Assembly: GCA_034766995.1 (NCBI GenBank)
Contig: CM068317.1
Coordinates: 14,080,255 to 14,144,254, forward strand
DNA: 64,000 nt
DNA from: Acanthacorydalis orientalis
Taxonomy: Eukaryota; Arthropoda; Insecta; Megaloptera; Corydalidae
Direction: 5' to 3'
Shown: positions 10,138 through 20,605 of the stretch, piece by piece
How positions within the stretch are numbered: position 1 is the stretch's first letter
How the letters are laid out: the number at the start of each line of letters is the position of its first letter
Made by a program: the position numbers and the translations under genes
Notes under the pieces: model-generated
Databases searched by the model: none
What the model was told of the DNA's origin: nothing
The model's input: the letters and a program-made list of their open reading frames with translations, nothing else

Positions 10138-10365
10138 AGGTGTGATTCATTGTGCGAGAAAGATACGTTTCTTACACACCTGTATCTATCAATTGAAATA
10201 AAATTATATATCAATCTGTTTAAGGCTGCAATAATGATAGCAAGATCTTCAATAAGGAACCAATTTTTAAACTGTTACTGATTTATTTCCCTAATCTATT
10301 CCTAGAACTTTTCATTGAAATAAATAATAGATTTAACATTAAATTCATTCCATGCACAAATGTTT
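10138..10365. other. Short spacer between two piggyBac-like elements
   Basis: AT-rich, with nothing recognised. Confidence 0.5.
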
Positions 10366-12415
10366 TTAACACTATATTTACGGGTATCGACTGTATACCT
10401 ATTTTTACTGAAATCCGTCTTTTTGACGGGTAAATTAAAATGCAAATTTGTGTAAATCTTTTTATCTTATATCAATAGGTTTTTATTAACAGTTTTATTT
10501 AGTACATTTTTTGCATATAAACTCCATTTTGAATGTACATTTTCCGCACACATACTTGTTACACTCAATACAGATATTATTAGACCTATTTTTCTTACAT
10601 AATCCGATTTGGCAAGACTTTCGTACATTAAGATTTTGTATAATTGGCAATGAATTGGAACTAGTATTTTGTTCGTCGCGAAAATCATATGCCCAGTTCT
10701 TCGGCCAATTGAAAAATAAAATTCTTTCTAGATATGTTTACTCCAGTGGTATTTTTATATAATATCCAGGCATTGATGGCTGCCAAATCTAAAATGTAAT
10801 AAAACAATTGAAGGGACCATCGACGGAACCCTGCTTTCACGCTATATTTTCTAGCCATTTGGTCTACAACATCCACCCAAAACTTCATTTTGTTGTAAAA
10901 TGTGATTGTTTCAGGGACACGTTTAGCATCACCTTCTATTGTGAGAATTTTATGTTTAGAACTGAGCAATAATACCTTTTTTTTGGCTTGGATTTGTAAA
11001 CTGTGAGAACGTACTCATCTGATTTATAAAGTTTTGTGGAAAATCGGATCATCTTGTCCTTCTTAGCCCTTGCAATTTTTGTTAATTCTCTTCTGTTTGC
11101 ACGTATAGTCTCCACAGGAGTTGTTTTTTTTGAAAGCAACTTTTTTCCAAGGGAAATGCTTGTGAAAAAGTTGTCAGTAGTAATGTTTCGTTCACGGTCT
11201 AAATTTTTTGCTTCATACGCCCCTCGGGCATACAAAATCGTTAGAAAAGCTCATAATTGTGACTTTGAAACTATCGAATCTTTTTTTAAAACTTTATGCG
11301 CCTCCATTTCAGTACATATTTTGATATACTCAATCATACCTTCATCAATTATCAGTTCAAATGCGCTACTTACATTGCCAAGCATAATATTTTTTTTGTG
11401 TAAGCAGTTGGTCCTGGCACATCTTTGAACATACTATTAGCTGGTAATCTACCACAACCTCCACCTTCTTCTAATATTTTCCATAAAGTTTCATCAAGAG
11501 AACGTTCGATCGAATTGTTTTCATTACTACAGGTATCATCAGCTTCTTATCACTTTCGCTCACAGGATCTGAAATAATACGCATCTCTTTCTTTTGCGAG
11601 ATATGTTATGAAGATTTTCATCATCACTGTCGTCAGAATCTTCAGTTTTGTTGTTCACGTTGCTAATTTCTTCCTCGCTTTCGCATAGTTCGGAAACACT
11701 TGCATCAGAATCCGATCCCGATAGGTCTTTATCTATACTGGTTAGTTTCTTTATCAATTCAATATCTTTTCGAGACTTGTCCATAATACCTAGCCAAGTA
11801 GGCAGAACATAAATGTAAAAAAATATTTCTTTATAGATAGATTTTCAAACTACTTTGAAAAATTCAAATCTTTATTTAGTAAATAAACTCCACTTCATTT
11901 TCTGCAAAATTCACTTTTGAAATAATCACTCGCTTTGCTCCAATTGTATCATAAATAACAAGTTCAGCCTCACTAAATTTTCAAATATCACATCCTTTCT
12001 CTGCAAACTGCACAGTTGAGATGATCATTCGTGATATGATAAAGTTTACTCTTTTTGTAAACAAATAGTTCAAAGCTGTTCGTTTACGTACTCGCTGCTA
12101 AACATCCGTTATTTACTTTGTTTTTCCTTACTCATTCTCATTTTTATTTTTGTTATTCCGCAACAATTGAGACGATTGATTGTAAATTAAGTAACCCGTC
12201 AATTTGACGGATTTTCGTAAAAATAGGTATACAACATATAGAAATAAAAAAAAATAGAAGTATTTCGGATAAAATGAGTGGAGATATATATTCACTACAT
12301 TATATCATTAAAAACCAATATATAATAACTAAAAAATAATAGTTACTAGTTCGGAATTTTTAAGCATGAAATCAGAAACCCGTCAAATTGACGGGTTCCA
12401 TAAATCTAGTGTTAA
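10366..12415 (-). mobile_element. Second piggyBac-like transposon, about 2.05 kb
   Basis: TTAACACTATATTTACGG at the left; at the right CCATAAATCTAGTGTTAA, its inverted repeat. TTAA duplication at both ends. Subterminal palindromes: CCGTCAATTTGACGG at 12195-12210 and AACCCGTCAAATTGACGGGTT around 12377. Transposase lies on the minus strand in pieces. A different family from the element to its left, although the outer ten bases of the ends are the same. Confidence 0.85.
10500..11784 (-). pseudogene. piggyBac transposase with its first catalytic Asp deleted
   Basis: From the N-terminus: an acidic leader (11784-11560; DLSGSDSDASVSELCESEEE), a degraded core, then MYARGAYEAKNL fused directly to DRERNITTDNFFTS (11235 on). 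That deletion removes the region with the first catalytic Asp. The second Asp is in TTDNFFTS and the third in KFWVDVVDQM (10969-10685 frame), followed by RRWSLQLFYYILDLAAINAW, a typical piggyBac block. The cysteine-rich C-terminal finger (CIECNKYVCGKC) is readable in a further frame below 10688. Several frameshifts; inactive. Confidence 0.8.
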
Positions 12416-12633
12416 AACAGATTCGACATTTAAGTAGGGAGCAAATTTTCGTTTGTTTGAATGATACGAACATTTAAAATGAATATTTAGTTCTCTTTTC
12501 AAAACTCGTCTACAATACACTTATTTTGAAGCGTACCCATCTCTGAAGCGACACATTAAGCATGCGTAAATACGTACAAAAATATAAAATAACTTTCAAT
12601 CTTTTCCTAGATTTATAAGGTCTATCGTTTATT
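12416..12633. other. AT-rich spacer
   Basis: Nothing recognised between the piggyBac-like element and mariner A. Confidence 0.5.
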
Positions 12634-13930
12634 ACGAGGGTGGTCCCAGAAGTATCCGGCCTGACCTAGAGATGGCGGTAGTTGTTTGAAAAATATCACT
12701 GTATTAGAAAGTATACAATCTATAAAGCATATGTTTCAAGTTTGAGGACGCCAGGTTGTTTAGTATTTGTTTGGCAGCCATCAATAGTGAACGTTTTCAG
12801 TGAATTTGTGAAAATGGAGAAAATTGGTCATCGTTACGTGATACAATACTTTTATTTGAAAGGCCTCAGCCCAACCAATATAAAAGCTGAACTGGATTCT
12901 ACTCTGGGTGAGTCTGCTCCTTCGTTTACAACAGTGAAATATTGGATAGCAGAGTTTAAACGAGGCCTTACGAGCTGCCAAGACGAGCATCGCAGTGGTC
13001 GACCAAATGAGGTGACGACTCCATAAATGGTGAAGAAAATCCACAAAGCGGTACTGGATGATCGTCGACTGAAAGTGCGCGAGCTAGCAGACATAGTAGG
13101 CATTTCAAAAAGTGCAGTACATCGCATATTATCTGAAAATTTGGACATGAGAAGGCTGTGTGCAAGATGGGTGCCGCGTTTGCTCACACTCGAGCAAAAA
13201 CAGTGTCGTGAAGATGTTTCAATTGAGTGTTTAGCGAAGTTTCACAGCAACAAAGCAGAATTTTTGCGCCGTTTCATAACCATGGATGAAACATGGGTCC
13301 ACCACTTCACACTCGAGACAAAAGAACAATCAAAACAATGGACTGAAAAGGGAGAACCGGCTCCAAAGAAGGCGAAGACCGGTTCATCTGCAAGCAAGGT
13401 CATGGCGTCGGTTTTTTGGGATGCGCGTGGGATAATTTTCATTGACTATCTTGAAAAAAGAAAAACTATCAACGGCGAGTATTATGCGAACTTATTGCAA
13501 CGTTTGAGCGAGGAAATCAATCAAAAACGGCCGCATTTGGCTAAGAAGAGAGTGTTGTTTCATCAATACAATGCACCAGCTCACAAATCCGTTATTGCAA
13601 TGGCCAAAATTAATGAATTAAAGTTTGAATTGCTACCTCACGCACCCTATTCGCCAGATTTAGCCCCCTCGGATTATTTTCTGTTCCCAGACTTGAAAAA
13701 ATGGCTCAATGGTCAAAGATTTCCCAATGATGAAGAAGTGATGTCGGCAGTTAATGGGTTTTTTGAGGAGCAAGACAGTTCTTATTACAAAAAGGGTATC
13801 GAACTTATTGAATATCGCTGGGAAAAGTGTATAGAGCTGAAAGGAGATTATGTTGAAAAATAAATATACTTTTTTCCAAAATTTTTGTGTTTTCTTTGTT
13901 GGGTCGGGTACTTCTGGGACCACCCTTGTA
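12634..13930 (+). mobile_element. Mariner A, full-length copy 1
   Basis: TA, then CGAGGGTGGTCCCAGAAGTA at the left; at the right TACTTCTGGGACCACCCTTG, then TA. The length of about 1.3 kb is normal for an autonomous mariner. This is one of the best-preserved elements in the window, and its relative at 40690-41950 is very similar, which points to fairly recent activity. Confidence 0.92.
12814..13863 (+). pseudogene. Mariner A transposase, one stop and one catalytic mutation
   Basis: Full-length frame of 349 codons from ATG 12814 (MEKIGHRYVIQYF) to GDYVEK. Two HTH regions fill roughly residues 1-120. Catalytic triad DD34D: D158 in TMDETW, position 252 in HQYNAPAH, D287 in [13 protein letters not shown]. 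Position 252 should be Asp but is Tyr (TAC at 13567), which would abolish catalysis. Codon 71 is TAA (13024-13026) where the other copy has GAA. The protein would normally bind the terminal repeats and cut and paste at TA. Everything else is intact, so inactivation is recent. Confidence 0.9.
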
Positions 13931-14302
13931 CTTCTGCGATATGTTGTATGTCAGGTTTTGACGAATTTTTACTTTATTTCTATTCGAAACATTCTCTTTT
14001 AAATATTTTTATAAATTATCGATTAAATTACTATTAAGTTATTCACGGTTCAATCTTACTATCATTCAGTGTTAATTGACCTTTAATTATTAATAGTAAC
14101 TCTTAACAGTGACGTGACTCTCCCTGTCGAGGTTTTCTCGTTGAATAGAATATTTAATACTGTTCAGTTAATTATGTAGTCACCTTTGATTGAAGCTTAA
14201 TTGTGTACGGTTGATTGAATATTAGGGGCTTTAGTGTACTTCCGGACCTTGGGTACATGTTGTTGCCTTCTTGTACACTTTCTTTTATTAACTTTTGTAT
14301 AA
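13931..14302. other. AT-rich spacer
   Basis: No features recognised. Confidence 0.5.
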
Positions 14303-14544
14303 TACGAGGATGATTTGAATAGTTCGCGGCCTAACATACTAGGTAACCGAGAAAGTTCTGTCGTTGTTATTAATTCCAAGAATTGTTTACACTTGTCGAA
14401 TAAAATTCCAAGATTTGTTTATCAGTTATATTAGCATGTGTTTTACTGTTAATTGTTGAATGAATCTCGAATTGAAATTTTAATTTAAAAAATAATTCTT
14501 ACCCTAAAAAATGTCTGAAAAATAGTGTAATAATTGCGTGCTTG

Positions 14545-15751
14545 CTTTATGAATTTAAACTTGGGACTCACGCTACAGAACCTGCAAAAAATTGTACTGT
14601 GTTTGAAGAAAAGACAATTATATCAAGAACGGCCTAGAGATGGTTTAAAAAAATTTCTGCCGAGCATGAATCCATTAAAGACGAGACCAGATCAGGCAGG
14701 CCATCGAATTTAAATATCGACGAATCGGAGACAATGATTGAAACAAATTCCAGTTTAACGTGTCAACAGCTTGCAGAATTATTCAAAGTAAGTGACGAAA
14801 CAATGTGGGAGCATTTACACAAAATAGGAAAGAGTTGGAAATTAAGTGAATGGGTACCACACGAAGTAGATAAGTAGATAGATAGATAGATTATGTTTGA
14901 GGCGAGAGGAAGCTATCTTGCCACCCGGCACTTAGACTCGAAGTCCATTATGCCGTCCCTCGGCTGATCAAAACTACTGGGGAAGTCTCGCTTCCTTCCA
15001 GGAACCTATCATCCTGCCCGAGTTTATAGACTCTAGTTCGGCCGCGGTGAAGAGAAACTCCCCAAACCATCGTCACCTTCACCACTCGAATTAACTTCCA
15101 ATAACAAATTACAGCGTCTTACAATCTGTACATCTCTTATTTCACGACTAAAATCAGAGAACTTTTTGGATCAAATTTTGGCCACTGATGAAAAATGGAT
15201 ATTTATTCCAACTGCAAACGTACTCGCCACTGGCTTTCATTAGGTGATCCTGTCCCACAAAATCCTGAATGAAAGTTAACACCGGGAAAACTTCTTCTCT
15301 GTGTTTGGTGGACTTCAAAATGAATTATTCACCATGAATATCTACGAGTGGGTCAAACCCTCACGGAAAACATTTACAGTGAACAACTCCAACGAGTACA
15401 CGATGCATTAAAACAAAAACAACCAGCACTTGTAAATCATAAAAAAGTGTTATTTTTGCAAGATAATGGACGGCCACACATCTCAGTAGAGACCAGAACA
15501 AAAATTATGAATTTAGGCTGAGTGATCCTCCTCTATCCCCCGTATTCTCCAAACATATATCTCTATCATATTATCACCTATTTTTATCTTTGGATAATCA
15601 TATGTGTGATAAACAGTTAAATAATGAAGAAGAGTTAAAAATGGAGATGTCTACATTTTTTGAAAATAAAAGCAATCAGTTTTATAAAAATGGAATTTAT
15701 AAATTATCTTCTCGAGTTGTTCAATGCGAAGATGGACATTTTGATGAATAA
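14545..15751 (+). pseudogene. Mariner C transposase, decayed
   Basis: The N-terminal half reads LLYEFKLGTHATE..ETRSGRPSNLN..VSDETMWEHLHKIGKS to WVPHE, a paired HTH. The catalytic half follows after the retroposon: ILATDEKWIF (first Asp), FLQDNGRPHIS (second Asp), then PPYSPNIYLYH, where the YSPD..P.D motif with the third Asp is lost. Several stops and frameshifts. Confidence 0.75.
14866..15086 (-). mobile_element. Short retroposon with a (TATC)n tail, inside mariner C
   Basis: Interrupts the transposase between WVPHE and LTSNN. CGAA flanks it on both sides (14862-65 and 15087-90). On the minus strand it ends in AATCTATCTATCTACTTATC, a tandem-repeat tail typical of SINEs or truncated non-LTR elements. 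It is 221 bp, GC-rich against its host, with no coding content seen. Confidence 0.65.
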
Positions 15752-15965
15752 AATTATTTTATGTAAAAATAAACAAATGTTTTTTTCTCGATTCAAAAAC
15801 GACAGAACTCTCTTGGTTACCTGATATAAGAATATTTTAAATATTTGTGGCGCTTTACAAATCGATATCTATCTTATACATAACCTCAAAATCTATAATT
15901 AATGTGTCCAGGCAGTTTGTTGCAAACATTAATTTAAATAAATCTCTTTTTGTATTATTGTTGAA

Positions 15966-17399
15966 ATGGATAAAATTTTTTTGTAAAAAAATCTCGACGC
16001 CAACATAAATCTTTAATGAGATGGAAAATATTCTGGGTGAGGGTGAATGTATTCACCTTTATATACATCCGTAAAGAAGTGGGTAGTTGAATTTCAATAT
16101 GCCCGTGCTAGCTTAGAAGATAACCCGCGTAGTGGACGTCCAAAAACTGAAACGACAGAAGAAATCAAACACAAAGTGCACGATATTGTCTTACAGGATC
16201 GGCGATTGAAGGTGTTCGAAATTGCTAAGGCTGTGGGTGTCTCAGATGAACGGGTGTATCACATCCTAACTGAAGAGTTAGGTATGAAAAAGCTATCGGC
16301 AAGGCGGGTGCCGCGTTTGCTGACAATTGATCATAAACGCAATCGAGTTAAAATTTGTTTGGATCTATGTAAGAGGAATATGACTGACTTTATCCGAAAA
16401 ACAGGCTCGTGGAACCGTAATAGTTTCAATGAAGATATTTTTAAATCACGAATGTTCATAATGACGAGCTAGACAAACCTCGGACCGACCGAGGACATGA
16501 CATTGTTTTTATTTCTTTTCTCTTCCTCTTATCCTTCCTTTTTCCCTGCCTTTTTTCGTCTTTACTCTTTTAGGGGTGGGGTTTTTCTGAAGAAATCTGT
16601 GTTTTTTTACAATTTTTCTAAGATCATGACTGCCCGTGACGCTTAAATATCCTTGTTCCCATCTATCATGAGTTACATCCGAAGAAGTATACTGATTTTT
16701 GGATCTTTAATGGATTCAGGCACTGCAACTACGTTGAAGCTTCCTATATCAACATCTATGGAAAAGCAAGAGCGCAAATAGTCTCAAAAAATAAACTTTA
16801 TCCGACGATTTGTGACTACAGATGAGACTTGGATTCACTGTTACACTCCAGAATCGAAACAACAATCAAAGTAATGGAAACATGGTGATACTCCCCCGCC
16901 AAAAAAAGCAAAATCGGTTTTATCAGCTGGAAAAGGTATGGCTTCAATTTTTTATGATTCTAAAGGGATCATGCTAATCGATTACCTTTCAAAACCTCCA
17001 ACGATAACGAAAGTATTGCGCCAAATTTTTTAATCGACTCGATCAAACAATTCGTGAGAAAAGACCAGGTTTATCAAAAGGAAAGAAATCATTTTCCATG
17101 AGGACAATGCACGTCCCCATACAAGTATTGTATCCATAGCAAAACTCGCCGAATTGAAGTACTACTTGCTGCCCCATCTAGCCTATTCTCCAGATGTGAC
17201 CCGTTCAGGTTTCCATCTGTTCCCAAAACTTAAAAAAATTCTTGGTGGTAGGCGATTTTTGTCAGATAAAGAACTGATAGCAACAGTGAATCGCTATTTT
17301 GAGAACCTCCAAGAAAAAGATTTCCGAGACGACAATAAAGCTCTGGAGCATCGCCGGATGAAGTACATTGAAGTTCAGGGAGACAATATTGAAAAATAA
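15966..17399 (+). pseudogene. Mariner B transposase copy 1, interrupted
   Basis: Starts MDKIF at 15966. HTH segments (EEIKHKVHDIVLQDRRLKV, VSDERVYHILTEELGMKK) run to KRNMTDFIR, where the retroposon at 16398 cuts the gene. After it come the first-Asp region (decayed form of TTDETWIH), a decayed HQDNARPH region, and LAYSPDVTRSGFHLFPKLKK, where the third catalytic Asp (normally SDYHLF) is replaced. Ends GDNIEK. Many stops. Confidence 0.8.
16398..16794 (+). mobile_element. Non-LTR retroposon 3' end inside mariner B
   Basis: ACTTTATCCGA at 16387-16397 is repeated at 16795-16805, an 11-bp target duplication. The 397-bp insert starts with a short coding tail (KTGSWNRNSFNEDIF to a stop at 16470), continues with a pyrimidine-rich 3' UTR and ends in AAAAAATAA. 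This is the pattern of a 5'-truncated non-LTR retrotransposon. Family not recognised. Confidence 0.7.
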
Positions 17400-17463
17400 A
17401 AGTACTTCAAAAACACAAGTTATATTATTTCATAGTTAAGTCTCGAACTTTTCAAATTGGCCT

Positions 17464-17467
17464 CATG

Positions 17468-17499
<32 letters not shown>

Positions 17500-17517
17500 T
17501 GTATGCATGTATGTATG

Positions 17518-17555
<38 letters not shown>
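17464..17555. repeat. (TATG)n then (TA)n microsatellite
   Basis: About fourteen TATG units followed by about 17 TA units, directly at the right end of mariner B. Confidence 0.95.
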
Positions 17556-17557
<2 letters not shown>

Positions 17558-17740
17558 TGAATGAATATATTTATTTGTATCCTGAGGTACATAATGACCT
17601 ATTACAAAGGTGATTGGTGTTATTTTGCATGTACTTATTTTTATAATACAGTTTTACAGTTTAAATAGTAATAATGGTTAGTTTCAATACCAAAATAATA
17701 GTTAAATAATAAAATAGGACAGTAATGTATAAGGCCTTGT
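17556..17740 (-). mobile_element. Non-LTR retrotransposon 3' end, copy 1
   Basis: Begins TGAATGAATGAATA and continues into the sequence shared with 19204-19535 and 21299-21645 (motif CAAAGGTGATTGGTGTTATTTT). On the minus strand this is a 3' UTR ending in a (TTCA)n tail. Confidence 0.65.
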
Positions 17741-17744
17741 GGGT

Positions 17745-18115
17745 GTGCACAGCGGTAGTGCAGCAGAAGTCCGGTTAAATTAAAAACCATGGAAGTTTTC
17801 AATGATGCACTATATTAGAGTTCATCGTTTTTCCGAACGCAACACAACCGAAACTCGTTTTCTTTTTTTTGTCCTACGTCCGCACTTATTCATCCCGAAA
17901 CCATTAATAATCTTTTTCGATGCAGTCTCCCCACTCTTTGTCCGTCTCAATTCACCGCACAAACACACTTTCCATTCGCCCAACAAACAATCTTTTTAAA
18001 TAAAAATATTCGACAATCAACGTCTGATTGTCGTTTCAACCACAACAATCACCACACTCTCGCGCGCACCGACACCGTACATCGTTCCATTGTTGTCTGT
18101 AGCTTGGCCGCTACA
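17745..18115. other. Moderately GC-rich unique sequence
   Basis: Richer in C and G than its surroundings, with a 65-codon plus-strand frame at 17802-17999 of no recognised homology. It could be host-derived or an unrecognised repeat. Nothing firmer can be said. Confidence 0.3.
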
Positions 18116-18175
18116 GCCTTATTCGCACGAGCGTTAAAAAAACGCATCAACGTGCGCTTTTTTTCATCTTTTCCT

Positions 18176-18498
18176 CTCTCCTGATAATGTAAATAAATAT
18201 AATTGGGCATCAACTTAAATATGTATTAAATAGTTTAAATTATGAGAATATACGAAGACTTAAGATTCTGCAATTCTTAAAAAAGAAGTAAAAAATATTA
18301 TATTGAAATAAGAAAAAAATCATTAAGGACTTGGATAAAAAACATATGTTAGCATCGAAATATAACCACAGATACAAAGATATAAAATGTAATAATGGAA
18401 TAGAATCATATTTAAACCTGAGAATTTAGTTTGATAAAATCAAAATATTAAGTCAGTTAAGATTTATGGACACTAAACATTTTAAAATAAGAGAGCAT
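18176..18498 (+). mobile_element. Non-LTR retrotransposon fragment inside Harbinger remnant
   Basis: Matches, in opposite orientation, the 3' part of the reverse transcriptase region at 47414-47760 (shared AACATATGTTAGCATCGAAA). It is flanked by about 34-bp near-identical copies of Harbinger subterminal DNA (AAACGCATCAACG.GCGCTTT at 18139 and 18503), which look like a long target duplication. Confidence 0.6.
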
Positions 18499-18788
18499 TA
18501 GAAAAACGCATCAACGCGCGCTTTTTTTCATCTTTTCAATAAAACATATGAAACTCGGTGTTTCTTTTCACATGCGTTCATTTAAAGCGCGGTAAAAAAT
18601 ATAGAACTTGATCCACTTCTCACGCCGAGCGTGTTGCGCTGAAGTAAATAGAACATATGGAAGAGGGTGTTTTCATTCGCATAAGCGTTTAAAAAGCGTC
18701 GAATAACGCCGAATTCGTAAGTCAGTCTTTCTTGCATGTCGGTACTGATTACAAGTACAACAGATAACGGCAGACAGCGTTTACGAAA

Positions 18789-18917
18789 ATGGTGGTATTT
18801 GATACTAGACGTTTTATTTTGGAGGTGGAATCGAGATCTTTGTTATATAACAAAGGATTACCAAATTATTTAAACAACATTTTGAAGGACACGTGGGTGG
18901 AGTCACTTCAAAAATAA
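18789..18917 (+). pseudogene. MADF-domain accessory protein of Harbinger, truncated
   Basis: ATG 18789 opens 42 codons: VFDTRRFILEVESRSLLYNK, then LPNYLNNILKDTWVE and a stop. This is the first half of a MADF (Myb/SANT-like) domain, which PIF/Harbinger elements encode as a second protein that binds DNA and helps import the transposase. The normal domain is about 85 residues, so the fragment is broken. Confidence 0.65.
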
Positions 18918-19014
18918 TCCCAAATTGGGAAAATATCGTAGATAACGATTCTTAATAATTCATTAAATGTTTCAATTTTCATACTGGAGTAGCTGAAAAA
19001 CATCCGTAAACAAC

Positions 19015-19165
19015 CTTCAATCTTCATAAATAGCAACAAGCTGTCCTTTCAAGTATTGTTGATCATTCAGAGGATGCACACAGAACTTTTTCATTTTTTT
19101 TTCACCTTCTTAAAATACATACAGCTATCGCCAACAACTCTTCTGAATTCATGCGTCCGAAGATG
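19015..19165 (-). pseudogene. Harbinger transposase N-terminus
   Basis: On the minus strand MNSEELLAIAVCILRR, then after a frameshift in an A-run MKKFCVHPLNDQQYLKGQLV and a stop. Nearly the same as the start of the gene at 62359. Convergent with the MADF fragment. Confidence 0.7.
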
Positions 19166-19203
19166 ATGAAAAGGAGTGATTTTTAAATGCTCACATGAAC
19201 ACT

Positions 19204-19680
19204 ATATGAATGAATGAATGAATGTATTTATTTGTATCAGAGGTACACAATGACCAATTACAAAGGAGGTTGGTGTTATTTTGCATGTACTTATTTTTAC
19301 AATACAGTTTTACAATTTAAATGGTAATAAAAGCTAAGTTGAATACTAAAATAGTACAGTACTGTTAATAGTATTAGAGGATAATATGAAGTATAGTTTA
19401 TTCATTTAAACAGAATGACCGAAGTTTCAAGGCTGAAGTTATATAATAAAATATATTCTTTGCTTCACTTTTTGTTTCTATGAGCATTATGTTTGGAAAT
19501 TGGTTGACTCGTATGAACTGTTCCTATATGGCTCATATTGTGGACACTCACTTAGTAGGTGTTGGATTGTTTCATTCACGTTTAAATTACACATTAGGCA
19601 CTTGTCCGTTACACATATTTTATGGGTAATTCCTTTATTGCATTATAGTAAGTTTCGCGTCCCGCAAGTTTTATTTGAGC
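19204..19680 (-). mobile_element. Non-LTR retrotransposon 3' end, copy 2, with C-terminal finger
   Basis: Tail TGAATGAATGAATGAATG at the left edge, then a 3' UTR shared with 17556 and 21299. At the right the minus strand encodes CLMCNLNVNETIQHLLSECP, the Cys-His finger that ends the ORF2 of Jockey/R1-type retrotransposons. Mariner E is inserted at its right edge. Confidence 0.7.
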
Positions 19681-19682
19681 TA

Positions 19683-20605
19683 TACGAGGTCAGACAATTA
19701 AGTAATGCGACAAAATTCAAAAATCGAGTATATTTAAAAATTAAGGTACACCGCTGCGATCCCCTTCAAAGTAGTCCCCTCCCGCATCTATACACTTATT
19801 CCAGCGAGTTTTCCAGTTTTCGTAACAATTCTGGAACACTTCTTGTGGGACCTCTCCGAGTACCCTCGTCACAGATTCTTGGATATCTTCAACGGAGTCA
19901 AAATGTCGACCTTTGACTAATTTTTTCATATGGGGGAATAGGAAAAAGTCGCAGGGTGACATGTCCGGTGAATAGGGCGGTTGTGGTAACGTTGCGATGC
20001 CTTTAGACGCCAAAAACTGAGAGACACTGAACGCACTGTGACAGGGAGCATTGTCGTGATGCAGAACCCAAGTCTTCGCGATCTCTGGACGCATTCTGAG
20101 CACCCTTTTTCGTAATTTTTCGAGCACATTGCGGTAGAATACTTGATTTACGGTTTGTCCAGGTGGTACGAACTCTTTGTGAACCACCCCTTTGCTGTCG
20201 AAGAAGCAAATCAACATGGTTTTCACTTTGGACTTGCTCATTCTCGCCTTCTTTGGCCTTGGTGCTCCAGGGGACAGCCACTGTTGGCTTTGTCGTTTAG
20301 TTTCGGGGTCATATTGAAAGAACCAACTTTCATCACCAGTAATAACTCGATCGAGAAGAGTAGGATCACTTTCAACCTGCTCGAGACAATCTTGAGCGAT
20401 GTTCATTCGGTGGGCTTCGTGACATACACTACTCGCGCGTTGTTACAAAACACTAAACAGCTGGCGAAGAAATGATCGTACGAGGGTGGTCAAGGTCTCA
20501 ATCGAGAGAGTAGGGATCTGCTATTACGGTGGCGGAGTTACAGGTTCGCAGTGTTACCACAGGCCGAGAAAAAAAATCGGTCGCATTACTTAATTGTCTG
20601 ACCTC

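Larger units (their letters stand above)
14339..15824 (+). mobile_element. Mariner C inserted in mariner B
   Basis: Ends CTAGGTAACCGAGAAAGTTC and the complement of GAACTCTCTTGGTTACCTGA, flanked by TA on both sides (14337-38 and 15825-26). Joining the flanks restores the mariner B 5' end, as copy 2 at 26933 shows. It contains a 221-bp retroposon. Confidence 0.85.
14303..17469 (+). mobile_element. Mariner B copy 1, host of nested insertions
   Basis: Left end TACGAGGATGATTTGAATAG with TTCGCGG following; right end complements as CTCGAACTTTTCAAATTGG..CATGTA. About 3.17 kb across because mariner C (14339-15824) and a 397-bp retroposon (16398-16794) sit inside. Without them it is about 1.27 kb, and it aligns with copy 2 at 26933-28156. 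Confidence 0.85.
18116..19200. mobile_element. PIF/Harbinger-like element remnant 1
   Basis: The left end GCCTTATTCGCACGAGCG followed by TTAAAAAAACGC matches the ends of the complete element at 62219-63264. Subterminal sequence at 18500-18730 also matches (AACATATGGAAGAGGGTG). It carries both Harbinger genes as fragments: a MADF protein on the plus strand and transposase on the minus strand. The right end was not found. Confidence 0.7.

Noticed and set aside
12634..13930. SETMAR-like host gene (SET domain fused to mariner)
   Set aside because: No SET-domain coding sequence lies upstream of any mariner here; they are plain transposons with terminal repeats.
17802..17999. 65-codon ORF in moderately GC-rich DNA
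   Set aside because: No motif, no splice signals that fit, and composition typical of chance frames.
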